A stretch of 64,000 bases of DNA from Neomicrococcus aestuarii (GCF_014201135.1 NZ_JACHDR010000001.1:1674001-1738000); one strand, 5' to 3'. Positions 35,569-45,152 are shown, counted from the first letter of the stretch. Notes: generated by a model not told the origin, from the sequence alone. A program made the numbers and translations.

Positions 35569-35973
35569 ATGGCCAAGCTAGAAGATCAGTCCCAAGCTCC
35601 ACAGAAGATCGACGAGCTCATTGCGAGCATAGAGGATTGGCGCGGCGAACGGCTCTCGCAAATGCGTGAATGGATCAAGGAAGCGGTCCCGGACGTGACG
35701 GAGACGTGGAAGTGGATGGGCAGTCCTGTGTGGGAGAAGGACGGCATCATGATTGTGGGTGATGCGCACAAGGACAAGATCAAGCTCACCTTCAACTTCG
35801 GCGCGCTCTACGAGGATCCGCATGGCCTTTTCAACAACGGCAACGGAAACCAGCGCCGCGCGATTGACGTTGATGAGTCTCTTGACCTCAATAAAGAGCA
35901 CTTCATTGAGCTAGTGCGCGCCGCGGCCGCCTACAACGCGGAGAAGAAAGCTGCGAAGAAGACGGCTAAATAG
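35569..35973 (+). CDS. DUF1801 family protein
   Basis: A 134-residue protein from ATG 35569 (MAKLEDQSQAPQKIDEL). The core WRGERLSQMREWIKEAVPDV followed by TETWKWMGSPVWEKDGI matches DUF1801/YdhG-like proteins. The C-terminus is an Ala/Lys tail (EKKAAKKTAK). Function unknown. It overlaps the stop of the convergent argP-like gene by 8 bp and is divergent from the SigJ-type gene, which might control it. Confidence 0.8.
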   Translation: MAKLEDQSQAPQKIDELIASIEDWRGERLSQMREWIKEAVPDVTETWKWMGSPVWEKDGIMIVGDAHKDKIKLTFNFGALYEDPHGLFNNGNGNQRRAIDVDESLDLNKEHFIELVRAAAAYNAEKKAAKKTAK

Positions 35974-36829
35974 CCTGCGCTCGCTTCCTCACGATGTCGC
36001 CGAGCGCATCCAGCACTTTCGATTCGATCTTCCAGCGCTGCCAATACAGCGGAATATCCACGTACAAATCAGGCTCGAGCGGCACGAGTTTGCCGCTGTC
36101 AAAGTGCTTTTGGCATTGCAGAAGTGGCATCGCGCCCCACCCCATGCCCGCGAGAACGGCGCGCGCAAAACCTTCGGAACTGGGGACGGTGTGCTGAGTT
36201 TCGGGGGTCGCCCCGCGCTCCGCCAGCAGGTCTCGTTGGATGGCGTCTTTCGGGTTGAAGTGCACCACCGGTAGCGTGTTCCAGTTCAGTTTTCCGCGTT
36301 CTGTATGGCGTACGACGACGTCTGCTCGCGCTGCGGGAACATACCTCATGACCGCGAGGGGTTGCGCTGAGCAGCCCTGAACCGGGTGCGGATCGGAGGT
36401 CACAGCAGCCATCACTTGGGCGGTGCGAAGCAGTTCCGCGGAATGTTGTTGGTCTTCGAGATGGATCTCCACCGAAGTGGGGTGTAGCGCGGCGAAGTCT
36501 GGGAGGCAGCGCGCGAACCAAGTGGCCATCGAGTCTGCGTTGACGGCGATGGAAACCGTGTGAGCGGAGTGAGCTTTGTCTAGGACGGTGGCTGCCTCGG
36601 ACTCGGAGAGCTCCATCTGTTTGGTCAGCCGCACCAGCGCGAGTCCGGCCTCGGTGGGAACGCACGGGGTTCCGCGCACAATCAGCACCTGACCAGCCTG
36701 GTTTTCGAGCGCGCGGATTCGCTGGCTCACGGCGGAGGCAGTCATGGAGAGCTGTTTTGCGGCGGCGTCAAAGGTGCCGGTCTCCACGATGGCCGTGAGG
36801 GTGGCGAGGTGTTCTCGATTCCAGCGCAT
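35966..36829 (-). CDS. lysG: LysR-family regulator of the ArgP/LysG group
   Basis: A 287-residue LysR-type regulator with an N-terminal helix-turn-helix (ETGTFDAAAKQLSMTASAVS) and an effector domain. It is divergent from the LysE exporter gene across 70 bp, the arrangement in which LysG activates lysE in response to high intracellular basic amino acids. The intergenic sequence contains TTCTTACCGTACTGAAGAA-like dyads that may be its operator. Confidence 0.88.
   Translation of the reverse strand: MRWNREHLATLTAIVETGTFDAAAKQLSMTASAVSQRIRALENQAGQVLIVRGTPCVPTEAGLALVRLTKQMELSESEAATVLDKAHSAHTVSIAVNADSMATWFARCLPDFAALHPTSVEIHLEDQQHSAELLRTAQVMAAVTSDPHPVQGCSAQPLAVMRYVPAARADVVVRHTERGKLNWNTLPVVHFNPKDAIQRDLLAERGATPETQHTVPSSEGFARAVLAGMGWGAMPLLQCQKHFDSGKLVPLEPDLYVDIPLYWQRWKIESKVLDALGDIVRKRAQAI
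36310..36326 (-). repeat. Imperfect dispersed motif copy in the LysR gene
   Basis: GTACGACGACGTCTGCT on the plus strand, the reverse form of AGCAGACGTCGTCGTAC, differs from the consensus by one internal base. Confidence 0.35.
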
Positions 36830-36899
36830 AAGTAATTCTTACCGTACTGAAGAATATTTAGCTGTACTGAATGGCTGAGCATCCCTACTGTTGTTGCTT

Positions 36900-37502
36900 G
36901 TGACTACTGCTCTTTCCGGTTTCTTGACCGGCCTCTCTTTGATCGTTGCTATTGGCGCCCAGAACACGTTTGTGTTGCGCCAAGGCCTGATGCGAAACCA
37001 CGTGGGCGTGGCCGTGCTGATCTGCATCTTTGCTGACATGTTGCTGATTGCTGCGGGCACTGCAGGTCTGGGAATTGTGGTGCAGGAGTTCCCGTCCGTG
37101 CTGGTGGTTCTCAAATGGGCAGGCGCCGCGTACTTGGCGTTCCTTGCCTATCAGTCCTTCCGCCGTGCGGCGCACAAGGAAGCACTGGATCCCACGGCGG
37201 CCACGCGATTGAGCCTCAAGGCGGTAGTCGGGACAACGCTCGCGATGACGTTCCTGAACCCCCACGTGTATCTGGACACCGTGGTGCTCTTGGGCGCACT
37301 CGCGAACCAGCACCCCGGAGAGCAGTGGTTCTTCGCTGCCGGAGCGATGCTGGGCTCCGTGGTGTGGTTCCTTGCGTTGGGTTTTGGCGCTCAGGCGCTT
37401 GCGCCGCTCGTCAAGAGCCCGCGGACTTGGCGCATCATTGACCTGTCGATTGGCGTGATTTTGACGATCCTCGCGGTTCGCCTCGCGACGCTTCCCGTCT
37501 AA
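36900..37502 (+). CDS. lysE: Basic amino-acid exporter of the LysE/ArgO family
   Basis: About 200 residues from GTG 36900 (a TTG at 36891 is also in frame) with six hydrophobic segments. SGFLTGLSLIVAIGAQNTF, RNHVGVAVLICIFADMLL and TLAMTFLNPHVYLDT are signature LysE stretches. It exports lysine and arginine to prevent toxic accumulation, under the divergent LysR regulator. Confidence 0.9.
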   Translation: MTTALSGFLTGLSLIVAIGAQNTFVLRQGLMRNHVGVAVLICIFADMLLIAAGTAGLGIVVQEFPSVLVVLKWAGAAYLAFLAYQSFRRAAHKEALDPTAATRLSLKAVVGTTLAMTFLNPHVYLDTVVLLGALANQHPGEQWFFAAGAMLGSVVWFLALGFGAQALAPLVKSPRTWRIIDLSIGVILTILAVRLATLPV

Positions 37503-37567
37503 ACCTCAGGACGTCGGCGGTCTATCGGTCGTACGAAAGGCTAGCCGGTGGGCTGTCGGGGACTGGC

Positions 37568-38329
37568 CTATTTCGGAGCCATACGGATGGCGCCGTCCAA
37601 ACGAATGGTCTCGCCGTTGAGCATGGGGTTATCCACGATGTGCTGAACCAGCACGGCGTACTCGGCGGGACGTCCCAACCGTGAAGGATGCGGAACCTGG
37701 CGGCCCAAGGACGCTTGAATTTCCTCGCTGAGCCCGGCCATCATGGGTGTCTCGAAGATGCCGGGCGCAATGGTCATGACACGAATCTGGTGAGCGGCCA
37801 GCTCGCGGGCAATCGGCAGCGTCATAGCGGCCACACCGCCCTTGGACGCTGAGTAGGCGGGCTGACCAATTTGCCCGTCGAAAGCGGCGACGGAGGCGGT
37901 GTTCACGATGACCCCGCGCTCGCCGTCCACGGACTCGGTGGCCGAGATCTTCTCAGCGGCTAGGCGAATCACGTTGAACGTTCCAATCAAGTTGATGCGC
38001 ACTACGCGCTCAAAATCGCCCAGCGTCAGAATGCCCTTGCGGCTGAGCACCTTGCCAGGAGTGGCTACGCCCGCGCAGTTCACCACAATGCGCAGATCGC
38101 CCAAGGATGCCGCGAGATCCACGGCCTTCTGCACGTCTTCTTCGGACGTGACATCGGCGCCCACGAAGTGCGCGTTTTCGCCGAGGGCCTCGGCTGCGGC
38201 TTCCCCGGCAGAGGAAGGAAGGTCCACGAGGACTACGGTGGCTCCGCGGGTAATTAGCTGTTCGGCGGTGGCTCGGCCCAAGCCGGACGCGCCTCCCGTG
38301 ATGAGCGTGACGGTTCCTTCGGTTCGCAT
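37568..38329 (-). CDS. Short-chain dehydrogenase, 3-hydroxyacyl-CoA dehydrogenase type
   Basis: A 253-residue SDR with the cofactor motif [19 protein letters not shown] variant [11 protein letters not shown] and catalytic YSASKGG. The C-terminal [19 protein letters not shown] resembles type II 3-hydroxyacyl-CoA dehydrogenases (HSD17B10-like). Next to a TetR regulator and an acyl-CoA dehydrogenase gene, a role in fatty-acid or branched-chain acyl degradation is likely. Confidence 0.85.
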   Translation of the reverse strand: MRTEGTVTLITGGASGLGRATAEQLITRGATVVLVDLPSSAGEAAAEALGENAHFVGADVTSEEDVQKAVDLAASLGDLRIVVNCAGVATPGKVLSRKGILTLGDFERVVRINLIGTFNVIRLAAEKISATESVDGERGVIVNTASVAAFDGQIGQPAYSASKGGVAAMTLPIARELAAHQIRVMTIAPGIFETPMMAGLSEEIQASLGRQVPHPSRLGRPAEYAVLVQHIVDNPMLNGETIRLDGAIRMAPK

Positions 38330-38427
38330 TCGGTCTCCTCAAAGATGATGACGACGGCGGAGCTCGCCGCTCGCTATGAGTACTGGGGTTTGTTTCAGCG
38401 TACTGTCGCAATCCCGGGCTGACAACG

Positions 38428-39033
38428 ATGTCCGCGTACTATCAATGCATGAAAACTTCCGAACGGCCCGAATTTGCGACCCAGCGTCGCAATGAACTGT
38501 TCGATTCGCTGATCGAGATGTTCTTGATGGACGGCTTCTCTCACTTGACCCTTGATGACGTGGCAGCGCGCCTCAAATGCTCAAAGTCCACGCTCTACAC
38601 GTTGGCTGGGAGCAAAGATGCTCTGGTCAAAGAAGTCACCAAGCATTTCTTCCGCAAGGCCACCCTCGCAGTGGAGACGGAGCTTGCTGAGGCGAGCGGC
38701 TCACTGAATCGCATCACCGCATACTTGAATGCCGTTGGACGCGCACTTTCGGCGGCATCGGAGCAGTTCATGCTGGATATGAGCAACTTCGCGCCAGCCC
38801 GCGAGGTCTATGAAATGAACACCAAGTTTGCCGCCGAGCGCGTGAAGACGTTGATCGACGAAGGCGTGGCGGCCGGGGACTTCCGTAAGGTCAATGCGGC
38901 CTTTGCTGCTGACCTCACGAGCGCCACGATGGTGCGCATTCAGCTGGGTGAAGTGCGCCAGCGTACGGGGCTGGGGGATGCGAAAGCGTACCAGGAGCTC
39001 GCTGCCATTCTGACGGCCGGAATCTCAGCCTGA
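38428..39033 (+). CDS. TetR family transcriptional regulator
   Basis: A 201-residue regulator (or 194 residues from ATG 38449, MKTSERPEF). The helix-turn-helix LTLDDVAARLKCSKSTLYTL is clear. The C-terminal ligand domain is of the TetR_C type found beside acyl-CoA metabolism genes. It is divergent from the SDR gene and probably controls it and the downstream acyl-CoA dehydrogenase. Confidence 0.88.
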   Translation: MSAYYQCMKTSERPEFATQRRNELFDSLIEMFLMDGFSHLTLDDVAARLKCSKSTLYTLAGSKDALVKEVTKHFFRKATLAVETELAEASGSLNRITAYLNAVGRALSAASEQFMLDMSNFAPAREVYEMNTKFAAERVKTLIDEGVAAGDFRKVNAAFAADLTSATMVRIQLGEVRQRTGLGDAKAYQELAAILTAGISA

Positions 39034-39216
39034 CAAGGGCGTTAGCCCAACAAGCCAATTCAAGCACCGTGTGACGGGGTTCACTTCTACGCCGCACAGT
39101 AGTACTCTGGAAGGGATTTCAGTACTGTTGCAGCGGCCCAGCGTGTGATCCACCAACACCGTGCGATGGACCACCTCCATGGCGGCAACAGCTCGATTCC
39201 ACTCTTGAGGATCAGC

Positions 39217-40419
39217 ATGAACACCGCACTGAACTTCCACGCCAACCCTGTGGAATCCGCCCCGGCCCTCGCTACCGCCGACTTCTTCGACGTCGCCAGC
39301 CAGCTTCCCGAGCACGAGCGGCAAAAACTCGCCGACATGCGCGCATTCCTCACCCAGAACATCCGCCCCCACGCAGCCGAATACTGGACCCGGGACGAGT
39401 TCCCGCACCACCTCTTGCGCGCTCTGGGTGATCACGGCTTCGGCGAGATTGAACTTGAACCCGGAAGCCGACTCTTCAAGGGCCTCGTGTACGCGGAGCT
39501 CGCCCGCGCGGACCTGAGTTTGAGCACGCTCGTCGGCATTCACAACGAACTCATCGTCGGCGGACTCATGGAGGCCGGCTCGCCCGAGCAGCAAGCTCGT
39601 TGGATCCCGCTGTTGCGCACCTTCCGCGCAGTGGGTTCCTTCGCCCTGACCGAGCCTGAACACGGCTCTGACATTGCGAAAGGCCTCTGCACCACTGCCA
39701 CGCGTGAGGGTGACGAGTGGGTCATCAACGGCTTCAAACGCTGGATCGGTGGCGCGACGTTCGCGGACTTCTTGCTGGTGTTCGCGCGCGATACCGCCGA
39801 TCACGAGGTCAAAGGCTTCCTGGTCGAGACGAATCGCCCCGGCGTGAGCGCCCACAAGATCCAGCACAAGACCGCCCTGCGCATCATCCCGAACGCGGAC
39901 ATCACGCTGGACCAGGTGCGCATCCCGCTCGCCAACGCCTTGACCGGTGCCGCGAATTTCTCCGCAACCAACGTCCTGCTGCGTAATTCGCGCGCGTGGG
40001 TGGGCTGGGAGGCGGCGGGCGCACAAATGGCGACCTTCGACGTCGTACATCATTACGCCACTACCCGCGAGCAATTCGGCCACCCCCTCGCGGAATTTCA
40101 GTTGGTGCAGCAGCCCATCGCGAAGATTCTTGGGAACGCTACGGCCTCGCTCGCCATGATGGCGCAGCTCGCGCGGCTTCAAGAGGAAGGCCGGCTACAG
40201 ATGGAGCACGCGGCACTGGTCAAAGCCAGTACGACGACGCTGGCTCGCGAAAGTGCCCAGCTGGGGCGTGGATTGTTGGGCGGCAACGGGATTCTGGCGG
40301 ATCGCGAGATGGGCAAGATTTTCGCGGATGTCGAGGCGATCTACACGTATGAGGGAACCTATGAAGTGAACTCGCTGATTGTGGGTAGAGCAGTGACGGG
40401 CGCGTCTGCGTTCGTGTGA
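39217..40419 (+). CDS. Acyl-CoA dehydrogenase
   Basis: About 400 residues from ATG 39217, preceded by TTGAGGATC. Typical motifs are SFALTEPEHGSDIAKGL, NADITLDQVRIPLANAL, YATTREQFGHPLAEFQLVQQ and GLLGGNGILADREMGKIFAD, followed by the catalytic-loop YTYEGTYEVNSLIVGRAVTG with the active-site glutamate in YEGT, as in glutaryl-CoA dehydrogenase-like members. FAD-dependent oxidation of an acyl-CoA; chain specificity unknown. Confidence 0.92.
   Translation: MNTALNFHANPVESAPALATADFFDVASQLPEHERQKLADMRAFLTQNIRPHAAEYWTRDEFPHHLLRALGDHGFGEIELEPGSRLFKGLVYAELARADLSLSTLVGIHNELIVGGLMEAGSPEQQARWIPLLRTFRAVGSFALTEPEHGSDIAKGLCTTATREGDEWVINGFKRWIGGATFADFLLVFARDTADHEVKGFLVETNRPGVSAHKIQHKTALRIIPNADITLDQVRIPLANALTGAANFSATNVLLRNSRAWVGWEAAGAQMATFDVVHHYATTREQFGHPLAEFQLVQQPIAKILGNATASLAMMAQLARLQEEGRLQMEHAALVKASTTTLARESAQLGRGLLGGNGILADREMGKIFADVEAIYTYEGTYEVNSLIVGRAVTGASAFV
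40226..40245 (-). repeat. Dispersed motif copy in the acyl-CoA dehydrogenase gene
   Basis: CCAGTACGACGACGCTGGCT, reverse form of AGCCAGCGTCGTCGTACTGG. The flanks AGCCAG/CTGGCT form an inverted repeat around the core. It encodes ASTTTLA in a conserved helix of the enzyme. Confidence 0.5.
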
Positions 40420-40503
40420 GAAGAGGCCTCACGAGGGTTCGGTCAGACGGCTTGTCCACAAGGTGGGACGAGCCGACTTCTTCGTGGGTGTGGGGCTGGA
40501 ATA

Positions 40504-43500
40504 ATGGGAGGTATGGAAGCACTCGCTGGTCTTCGCCGTCCGAACATCACTGTTGAACTTGCCCAAACCATTGCACAGCAGTATTTCGGAGTGACCGCCG
40601 TGAGTGTCACCGAGCTGGGCAGCAATCAGGATCGCAACTTCTTGCTCCACGAGCTGGACGGAAAGCAGTCCGTCCTCAAGATCGACAACGCCGCGTTCCC
40701 GCTAGTGGAAATCGAGGTCCAGAACGACGCCCTCGGCGCGTGCGTGGCCGCCGGCGTTCCTGTGGCCAACGTGATTCGGGGGACCGACGGCGTAGCCATC
40801 CGCACCATCGTGGACATCGACGGCACCGAGCATTTCGCCCGCCGCTTCCAGTTTGTCCCTGGCACCTCGCTCCTAGATGCCCAGTACCTCTCCGCTGTGA
40901 TGATGCAACAAGTGGGCACGCTGAGCGGCAAAGCCTCCGCGGCCCTGAAGAACTTCGCTCACCCGGGCCTTCACCGCTCCACGCAGTGGGATCTTCGCCG
41001 CGCGGTGGAAGTGTCTGAGTCCCTGCTGGACTCTATTGATGACGGAGCGCGTCGCGAACGAGTTCGTGCGGCCCTCAAGGCGGCGCAACGCATTCTGGGA
41101 CAAGTCGGCGAACTTCCCGTGCAGGCCGTTCACGGTGACATCACCGATGACAACATCATGTGGGGCGGACCGCAGCAATCGGAACAGCTGACCTTGCTGG
41201 ACTTCGGGGACGTGTCCACGGGTTGGCGTGTGGCCGAACTCGCCACCACCTTGTCTTCCCTGTTGCAGCACACCGCCGAACGTCCGCTGGATGTGTTGGT
41301 GGCTGCCCGTGCCTTCCACCAACAGCAAGCGCTGACGTCCTCCGAAGTCTCGGCTTTGTGGCCGCTCGTGGTGTTGCGCGCGTGCGTTCTGGTGACCAGC
41401 GGCGCCAAACAGCTCGAGCTCGAAGCGGACAACGATTACGCCGCCGAACGTATTGAGGGCGAGTGGCGTATCTTCGACGAAGCTACGCGGTACCCGCTAG
41501 ACGTTATGCGGGCCGCAACGCGTGCCGCTCTCCACGTGCAAATTTCGGAAACGGAGCTCGCCGAGCAAGCCGCGAATCCGTCCACGCAGACCTCCGGGAA
41601 CGATGGTCAGGGGCGGACTGTCGCTGATTCGGGCCCGTTCTCCTTCCCCAAGAAGAAGCGTCTCAAGGCACTTGAAGGGTCGCTGCTAGAAGCACCGGTC
41701 ACGTTGCACCGCCTGGATTTCAGTGCGGAATCCCCGCTCATGGACGACGGTGTTTGGCTCGAAAAGGGTGCGGAACAGCGCCTCATCCGAGAGAAGCTTG
41801 CTTCCATCGCCGAAGAATCTGGCGAACAGGGTGTTTATTTTCCGTACGCTCGCGAACGTCTTACCCGTTCTCGTGTGAACTCGGTGGACGCTCCCAGCAC
41901 CATTCCTTTTGGCCTCGAGGCTTATTTCACGTCGCGTACTCGCTTCTTCGCGCCTTTCGATGGCGTCGTTTCGCTTCCACCCACCACCATGGAAACCAAG
42001 GACGAACAGCAAGTTGTTCTGACCGCGAACGACGGCACTCGCCTGATTCTTGAAGGACTCACGAAACTGCCTCACGCAGGCACCGTGTCCGCAGGTGAGC
42101 TGCTGGGCCGAGTGGCGTCGTCGGACTCTGTGAATCTGAACCGCGTACGCATCTTGTGGGTTAGCTCCCGCGCAACCTCCCGCATTCCGTTTGTGGGCGG
42201 AGGAGAACTCGCGCCTGCGTACGAGCAACTCACCATTGACCCCGCGCCGCTGCTGGGGTTGCCGCGTGAAGAGGAACGCCCGGACGCTGCGATCGAACAG
42301 GATCGCCGCAACCGAGTGAGCTCCTCCGCTCAAGAGCGCTATTACGTGAACCCGCCCGAGTTTGAGCGCGGATGGAAGCACCACCTCGTGGACACCAACG
42401 GGCGCACGTATGTAGATCTCGTAAACAATGTGGCCGGTCTGGGGCACTCGCACCCGAAGGTGACCGCGGCCGCGCAGAAGCAGCTGAGCCTTCTGAACAC
42501 CAACTCTCGCTTCCTGTACCGGCAATTGGCCGAGTATTCGGAGCGTCTGATTGAGAAGGCGCCGAACAGCCTGGACACCGTGTTGTTCGTGAACTCGGGA
42601 ACTGAGGCCGTGGATCTTGCCCTGCGCTTGGCGTGGGCAGCGACGGGTCGCAAAACCATCATTTCCCTGCGCGAGGCTTACCACGGCTGGTCGATTGGCG
42701 CTGATGCCGTCACCACCAGCACGTATGACAAACCCAACGCTCTGAACTCGCGGCCAGACTGGGTGCACGTTGCGGATGTGCCGAACCCGCTGCGCGGCAA
42801 GCACACCGGCCCGGATGCCGAGACCTACTACGCCACCGAGCTCGCCGACACCCTCAAGCAACTGGACGCTCAAGGAAAGCCAGTGGCTGGCTTCATTTGC
42901 GAGTCCGTGCTGGGCAATGCCGGTGGCGTGCTCCTGCCTGAAGGGTATTTGCGCGAGGTATACGCGAAGGTGCGCGGCGCGGGCGGACTGAGCATCGCGG
43001 ACGAAGTTCAAGTGGGCTTTGGTCGCATGGGCCAAGGTTTCTGGGGCTTCAACCTCCAGGGTGTGCGACCAGACATCATCACTATCGCCAAGCCCATGGG
43101 CAACGGCTTCCCGATTGGCGCCGTCATCACCACTCGTGCCATCGCTGAATCCCTGGGTAACGAGGGGATGTTCTTCTCCTCGGCGGGCGGTTCACCTTTG
43201 AGCTGTGCCGTGGGACTTGCGGTTCTCGACGCGATGGACGAGGACAAGATCTTAGAGAACGTGACTGAGGTGGGCGACTACTTCAAGGAACGCCTCGAAG
43301 CGCTCATGGCGAAGCACCCGCTGATCGGTTTTGTCCACGGCGCAGGCCTGTACTTGGGTGTTGAATTGGTGCGCGATCGCGAGACGCTGGAACCTGCCAA
43401 GGAAGAGACCATGGAAGTGTGCGAACGGATGCTCAACCTCGGCGTCATTGTTCAGCCCACGTCAGAGCGCCAGAACGTCCTCAAGATCAAGCCGCCACTG

Positions 43501-43593
43501 TGTATTGACCGCGAGAGTGTGGACTTCGTGATTGACGCCTTTGATCAGGTGCTTTCCGAAGTTGTGGCGACGTTCCCGCCAGCTCACGCCTAA
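40504..43593 (+). CDS. Trifunctional fusion: phosphotransferase, M23-like domain, class III aminotransferase
   Basis: A 1029-residue protein. Residues 1-330 are an aminoglycoside/choline-kinase-like domain (VQAVHGDITDDNIMWGG, LLDFGDVSTGW). Residues 380-600 include a LytM/M23-like barrel (LPHAGTVSAGELLGRVASSD). Residues 610-1029 are a PLP-dependent class III aminotransferase (VLFVNSGTEAVDLALRLAW, IADEVQVGFGRMG, the PLP lysine in IAKPMGNGFPIG). The end domains match the pair hydroxylysine kinase and phospholyase/AGXT2-like enzymes of animals, suggesting phosphorylation of an amino alcohol followed by PLP-dependent elimination or transamination. The substrate is not known. Confidence 0.85.
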   Translation: MGGMEALAGLRRPNITVELAQTIAQQYFGVTAVSVTELGSNQDRNFLLHELDGKQSVLKIDNAAFPLVEIEVQNDALGACVAAGVPVANVIRGTDGVAIRTIVDIDGTEHFARRFQFVPGTSLLDAQYLSAVMMQQVGTLSGKASAALKNFAHPGLHRSTQWDLRRAVEVSESLLDSIDDGARRERVRAALKAAQRILGQVGELPVQAVHGDITDDNIMWGGPQQSEQLTLLDFGDVSTGWRVAELATTLSSLLQHTAERPLDVLVAARAFHQQQALTSSEVSALWPLVVLRACVLVTSGAKQLELEADNDYAAERIEGEWRIFDEATRYPLDVMRAATRAALHVQISETELAEQAANPSTQTSGNDGQGRTVADSGPFSFPKKKRLKALEGSLLEAPVTLHRLDFSAESPLMDDGVWLEKGAEQRLIREKLASIAEESGEQGVYFPYARERLTRSRVNSVDAPSTIPFGLEAYFTSRTRFFAPFDGVVSLPPTTMETKDEQQVVLTANDGTRLILEGLTKLPHAGTVSAGELLGRVASSDSVNLNRVRILWVSSRATSRIPFVGGGELAPAYEQLTIDPAPLLGLPREEERPDAAIEQDRRNRVSSSAQERYYVNPPEFERGWKHHLVDTNGRTYVDLVNNVAGLGHSHPKVTAAAQKQLSLLNTNSRFLYRQLAEYSERLIEKAPNSLDTVLFVNSGTEAVDLALRLAWAATGRKTIISLREAYHGWSIGADAVTTSTYDKPNALNSRPDWVHVADVPNPLRGKHTGPDAETYYATELADTLKQLDAQGKPVAGFICESVLGNAGGVLLPEGYLREVYAKVRGAGGLSIADEVQVGFGRMGQGFWGFNLQGVRPDIITIAKPMGNGFPIGAVITTRAIAESLGNEGMFFSSAGGSPLSCAVGLAVLDAMDEDKILENVTEVGDYFKERLEALMAKHPLIGFVHGAGLYLGVELVRDRETLEPAKEETMEVCERMLNLGVIVQPTSERQNVLKIKPPLCIDRESVDFVIDAFDQVLSEVVATFPPAHA

Positions 43594-43617
43594 GGCGGCG
43601 CAGCTCGGAAGATTCGC

Positions 43618-44250
43618 CTAGAGCAACGTGGCGGGATCGATGAGATCGTGCCGTGGGTCCAGCGGGTAGTTGCCTTCTTTGTGGCGGTGAGATGCCGGGA
43701 GGCCCAGCGCGATCGAGTCGCTTGGGATATCGCGAACTACTACGGCGTTGGATCCGATAGCAACATCATCGCCCACCGTGACGGGACCAATGAGCATGGC
43801 TCCAGAACCCAGCATGACGTTGTTGCCGATCTTCGGGTGGCGCTCGGTCTTATCCAAGGCGCGGCCACCCAGAGTGGCTCCTTGGTACATGAGAACGTCG
43901 TCGCCAATCACGGCGGTTTCGCCAATGACAATCATGGAACCGTGATCAATGAACGGGCGGCGGCCAATGGTGGCGCCTGGGTGAATCTCCACCCCAGTCA
44001 GGAAGCGCATGAACTGGCTGAGCAATCGCGCGGGCGCCTTGCCGGCTTTGCGCTTCCACAACTCGTGGGCAACGCGGTGGGACCACATGGCGTGAATACC
44101 GGAATAGCCAATTGCCACTTCCAGATCCGAACGAGCCGCAGGATCCTGCGCGCGAGCCGCCTGAAGGTCCTCTTTCATGAGCTGAATCATGGTGGGCTGT
44201 TCCGTCAATGGAGCGTCCTCTTCAGTACGGTGATCTTGCGCGTCGGTCAT
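43618..44250 (-). CDS. cysE: Serine O-acetyltransferase
   Basis: About 210 residues from ATG 44250 (MTDAQDHRTEED); the frame is open to 44340. It has an N-terminal helical part (DPAARSDLEVAIGYSGIHAM) and left-handed beta-helix hexapeptide repeats (FIDHGSMIVIGETAVIGDDV, GATLGG, KIGNNVMLGSGAMLIGPVTV). It acetylates serine, the first step of cysteine synthesis. cysK is not adjacent in this window. Confidence 0.9.
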   Translation of the reverse strand: MTDAQDHRTEEDAPLTEQPTMIQLMKEDLQAARAQDPAARSDLEVAIGYSGIHAMWSHRVAHELWKRKAGKAPARLLSQFMRFLTGVEIHPGATIGRRPFIDHGSMIVIGETAVIGDDVLMYQGATLGGRALDKTERHPKIGNNVMLGSGAMLIGPVTVGDDVAIGSNAVVVRDIPSDSIALGLPASHRHKEGNYPLDPRHDLIDPATLL

Positions 44251-44365
44251 GGTGTCTACAACTTCGGTTTCACGGGTTTTCTTCCACGTCACGCCAGATT
44301 TCACCCCGTGAGGGCAGCCAAGCGCAACACTATCTGGCACTAGCTTAGGCGGTTAGGCTCAAGTC

Positions 44366-44779
44366 ATGAGCGAAATGATGAAACAGGGCCACTTTAGCTA
44401 CGTTCGAGGAGCTGTCTTCTCCTTCGTCCGCGCGCTCGGAATCACAGTTCTAGCTACTCTTTCCTCACTCCTGAACCAAAACTCAGGATCACTGGCCAGA
44501 AGCGTCTCAACGGTGGCGGTGTTCTACGCCGTTCCCATCATCATTGGTGCACTGCTGGCAACAGTGGTGTCGATGGGATTGTTTGCTCTCGGAAATCGAG
44601 GCGAGCATCCTCGGCGGGGAGTCCTTCTCTCCGTTGTTGGCGTGATTCTTCTGGGCTTCGCTTTTGCTCTGGGAACAGGGCAGATCCCCACCTATGACAT
44701 CACGGCGCTGTTGATCATTGGATGTTGCGCTGGCGCGCTGACTGGCCCGGTTAGCGCCCTCGTTGTGTCACGCCGCTAA
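44366..44779 (+). CDS. Small four-helix membrane protein, unrecognised
   Basis: A 137-residue protein with about four hydrophobic segments, including VFSFVRALGITVLATLSSLL and VAVFYAVPIIIGALLATVVS. No family is recognised. It stands alone between divergent cysE and a convergent acetyltransferase gene. Confidence 0.6.
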   Translation: MSEMMKQGHFSYVRGAVFSFVRALGITVLATLSSLLNQNSGSLARSVSTVAVFYAVPIIIGALLATVVSMGLFALGNRGEHPRRGVLLSVVGVILLGFAFALGTGQIPTYDITALLIIGCCAGALTGPVSALVVSRR

Positions 44780-44807
44780 CCGGCCCTCTAGGCGAGCACC
44801 AACCTGC

Positions 44808-45152
44808 TTACTTACCGCCGCTGTTGAGCAATTCGAGGTGGCGTGGCTGTGCCGCGGTGGAATTGGTCTGGTACTCAGGATGCTTCGCCACGTAGGCCTT
44901 GATGTACGGGCAGACAGGAACCACCACGCGGTTCTCCGCTTCCGCGCGCTGCAAAGCGTAGGCGGCGAGGCGACCGGCAAGACCCTGCCCGCCGTACTCC
45001 TCTGAGACCACGGTGTGGTAGAAAATGCGTTGCGCTTGGCCGTCCACTTCGACGTCCTTGAAGCGCGCTTCGCCAATAGCCTTATCCCCATCGCGCAGTT
45101 CGAAGCGTGAAGGGTGATCTGCGAAATGAACTGAGAACTGGTCGTCGCTCAT
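44808..45152 (-). CDS. GNAT-like N-acetyltransferase (YjdJ/GTLF type)
   Basis: A 114-residue compact acetyltransferase. VVSEEYGGQGLAGRLAAYAL followed by AENRVVVPVCPYIKAYV is the pattern of the short GNAT subgroup with the Q/R-GxG/A acetyl-CoA loop. The substrate is unknown. It is 26 bp from the pirin gene and co-oriented with it. Confidence 0.85.
   Translation of the reverse strand: MSDDQFSVHFADHPSRFELRDGDKAIGEARFKDVEVDGQAQRIFYHTVVSEEYGGQGLAGRLAAYALQRAEAENRVVVPVCPYIKAYVAKHPEYQTNSTAAQPRHLELLNSGGK

Noticed and set aside
34683-35669. 328-codon plus-strand frame across the sigma factor gene
   Set aside because: Ser/Arg-rich shadow; the minus strand shows all sigma and SnoaL motifs.
36839-36899. 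Riboswitch controlling lysE
   Set aside because: The short divergent spacer with dyads beside a LysR gene is better explained as the regulator's operator.
41686-43035. Long open frame antisense to the kinase/aminotransferase fusion (about 449 codons)
   Set aside because: Antisense shadow in G+C-rich coding DNA; the plus strand encodes a clear enzyme throughout.
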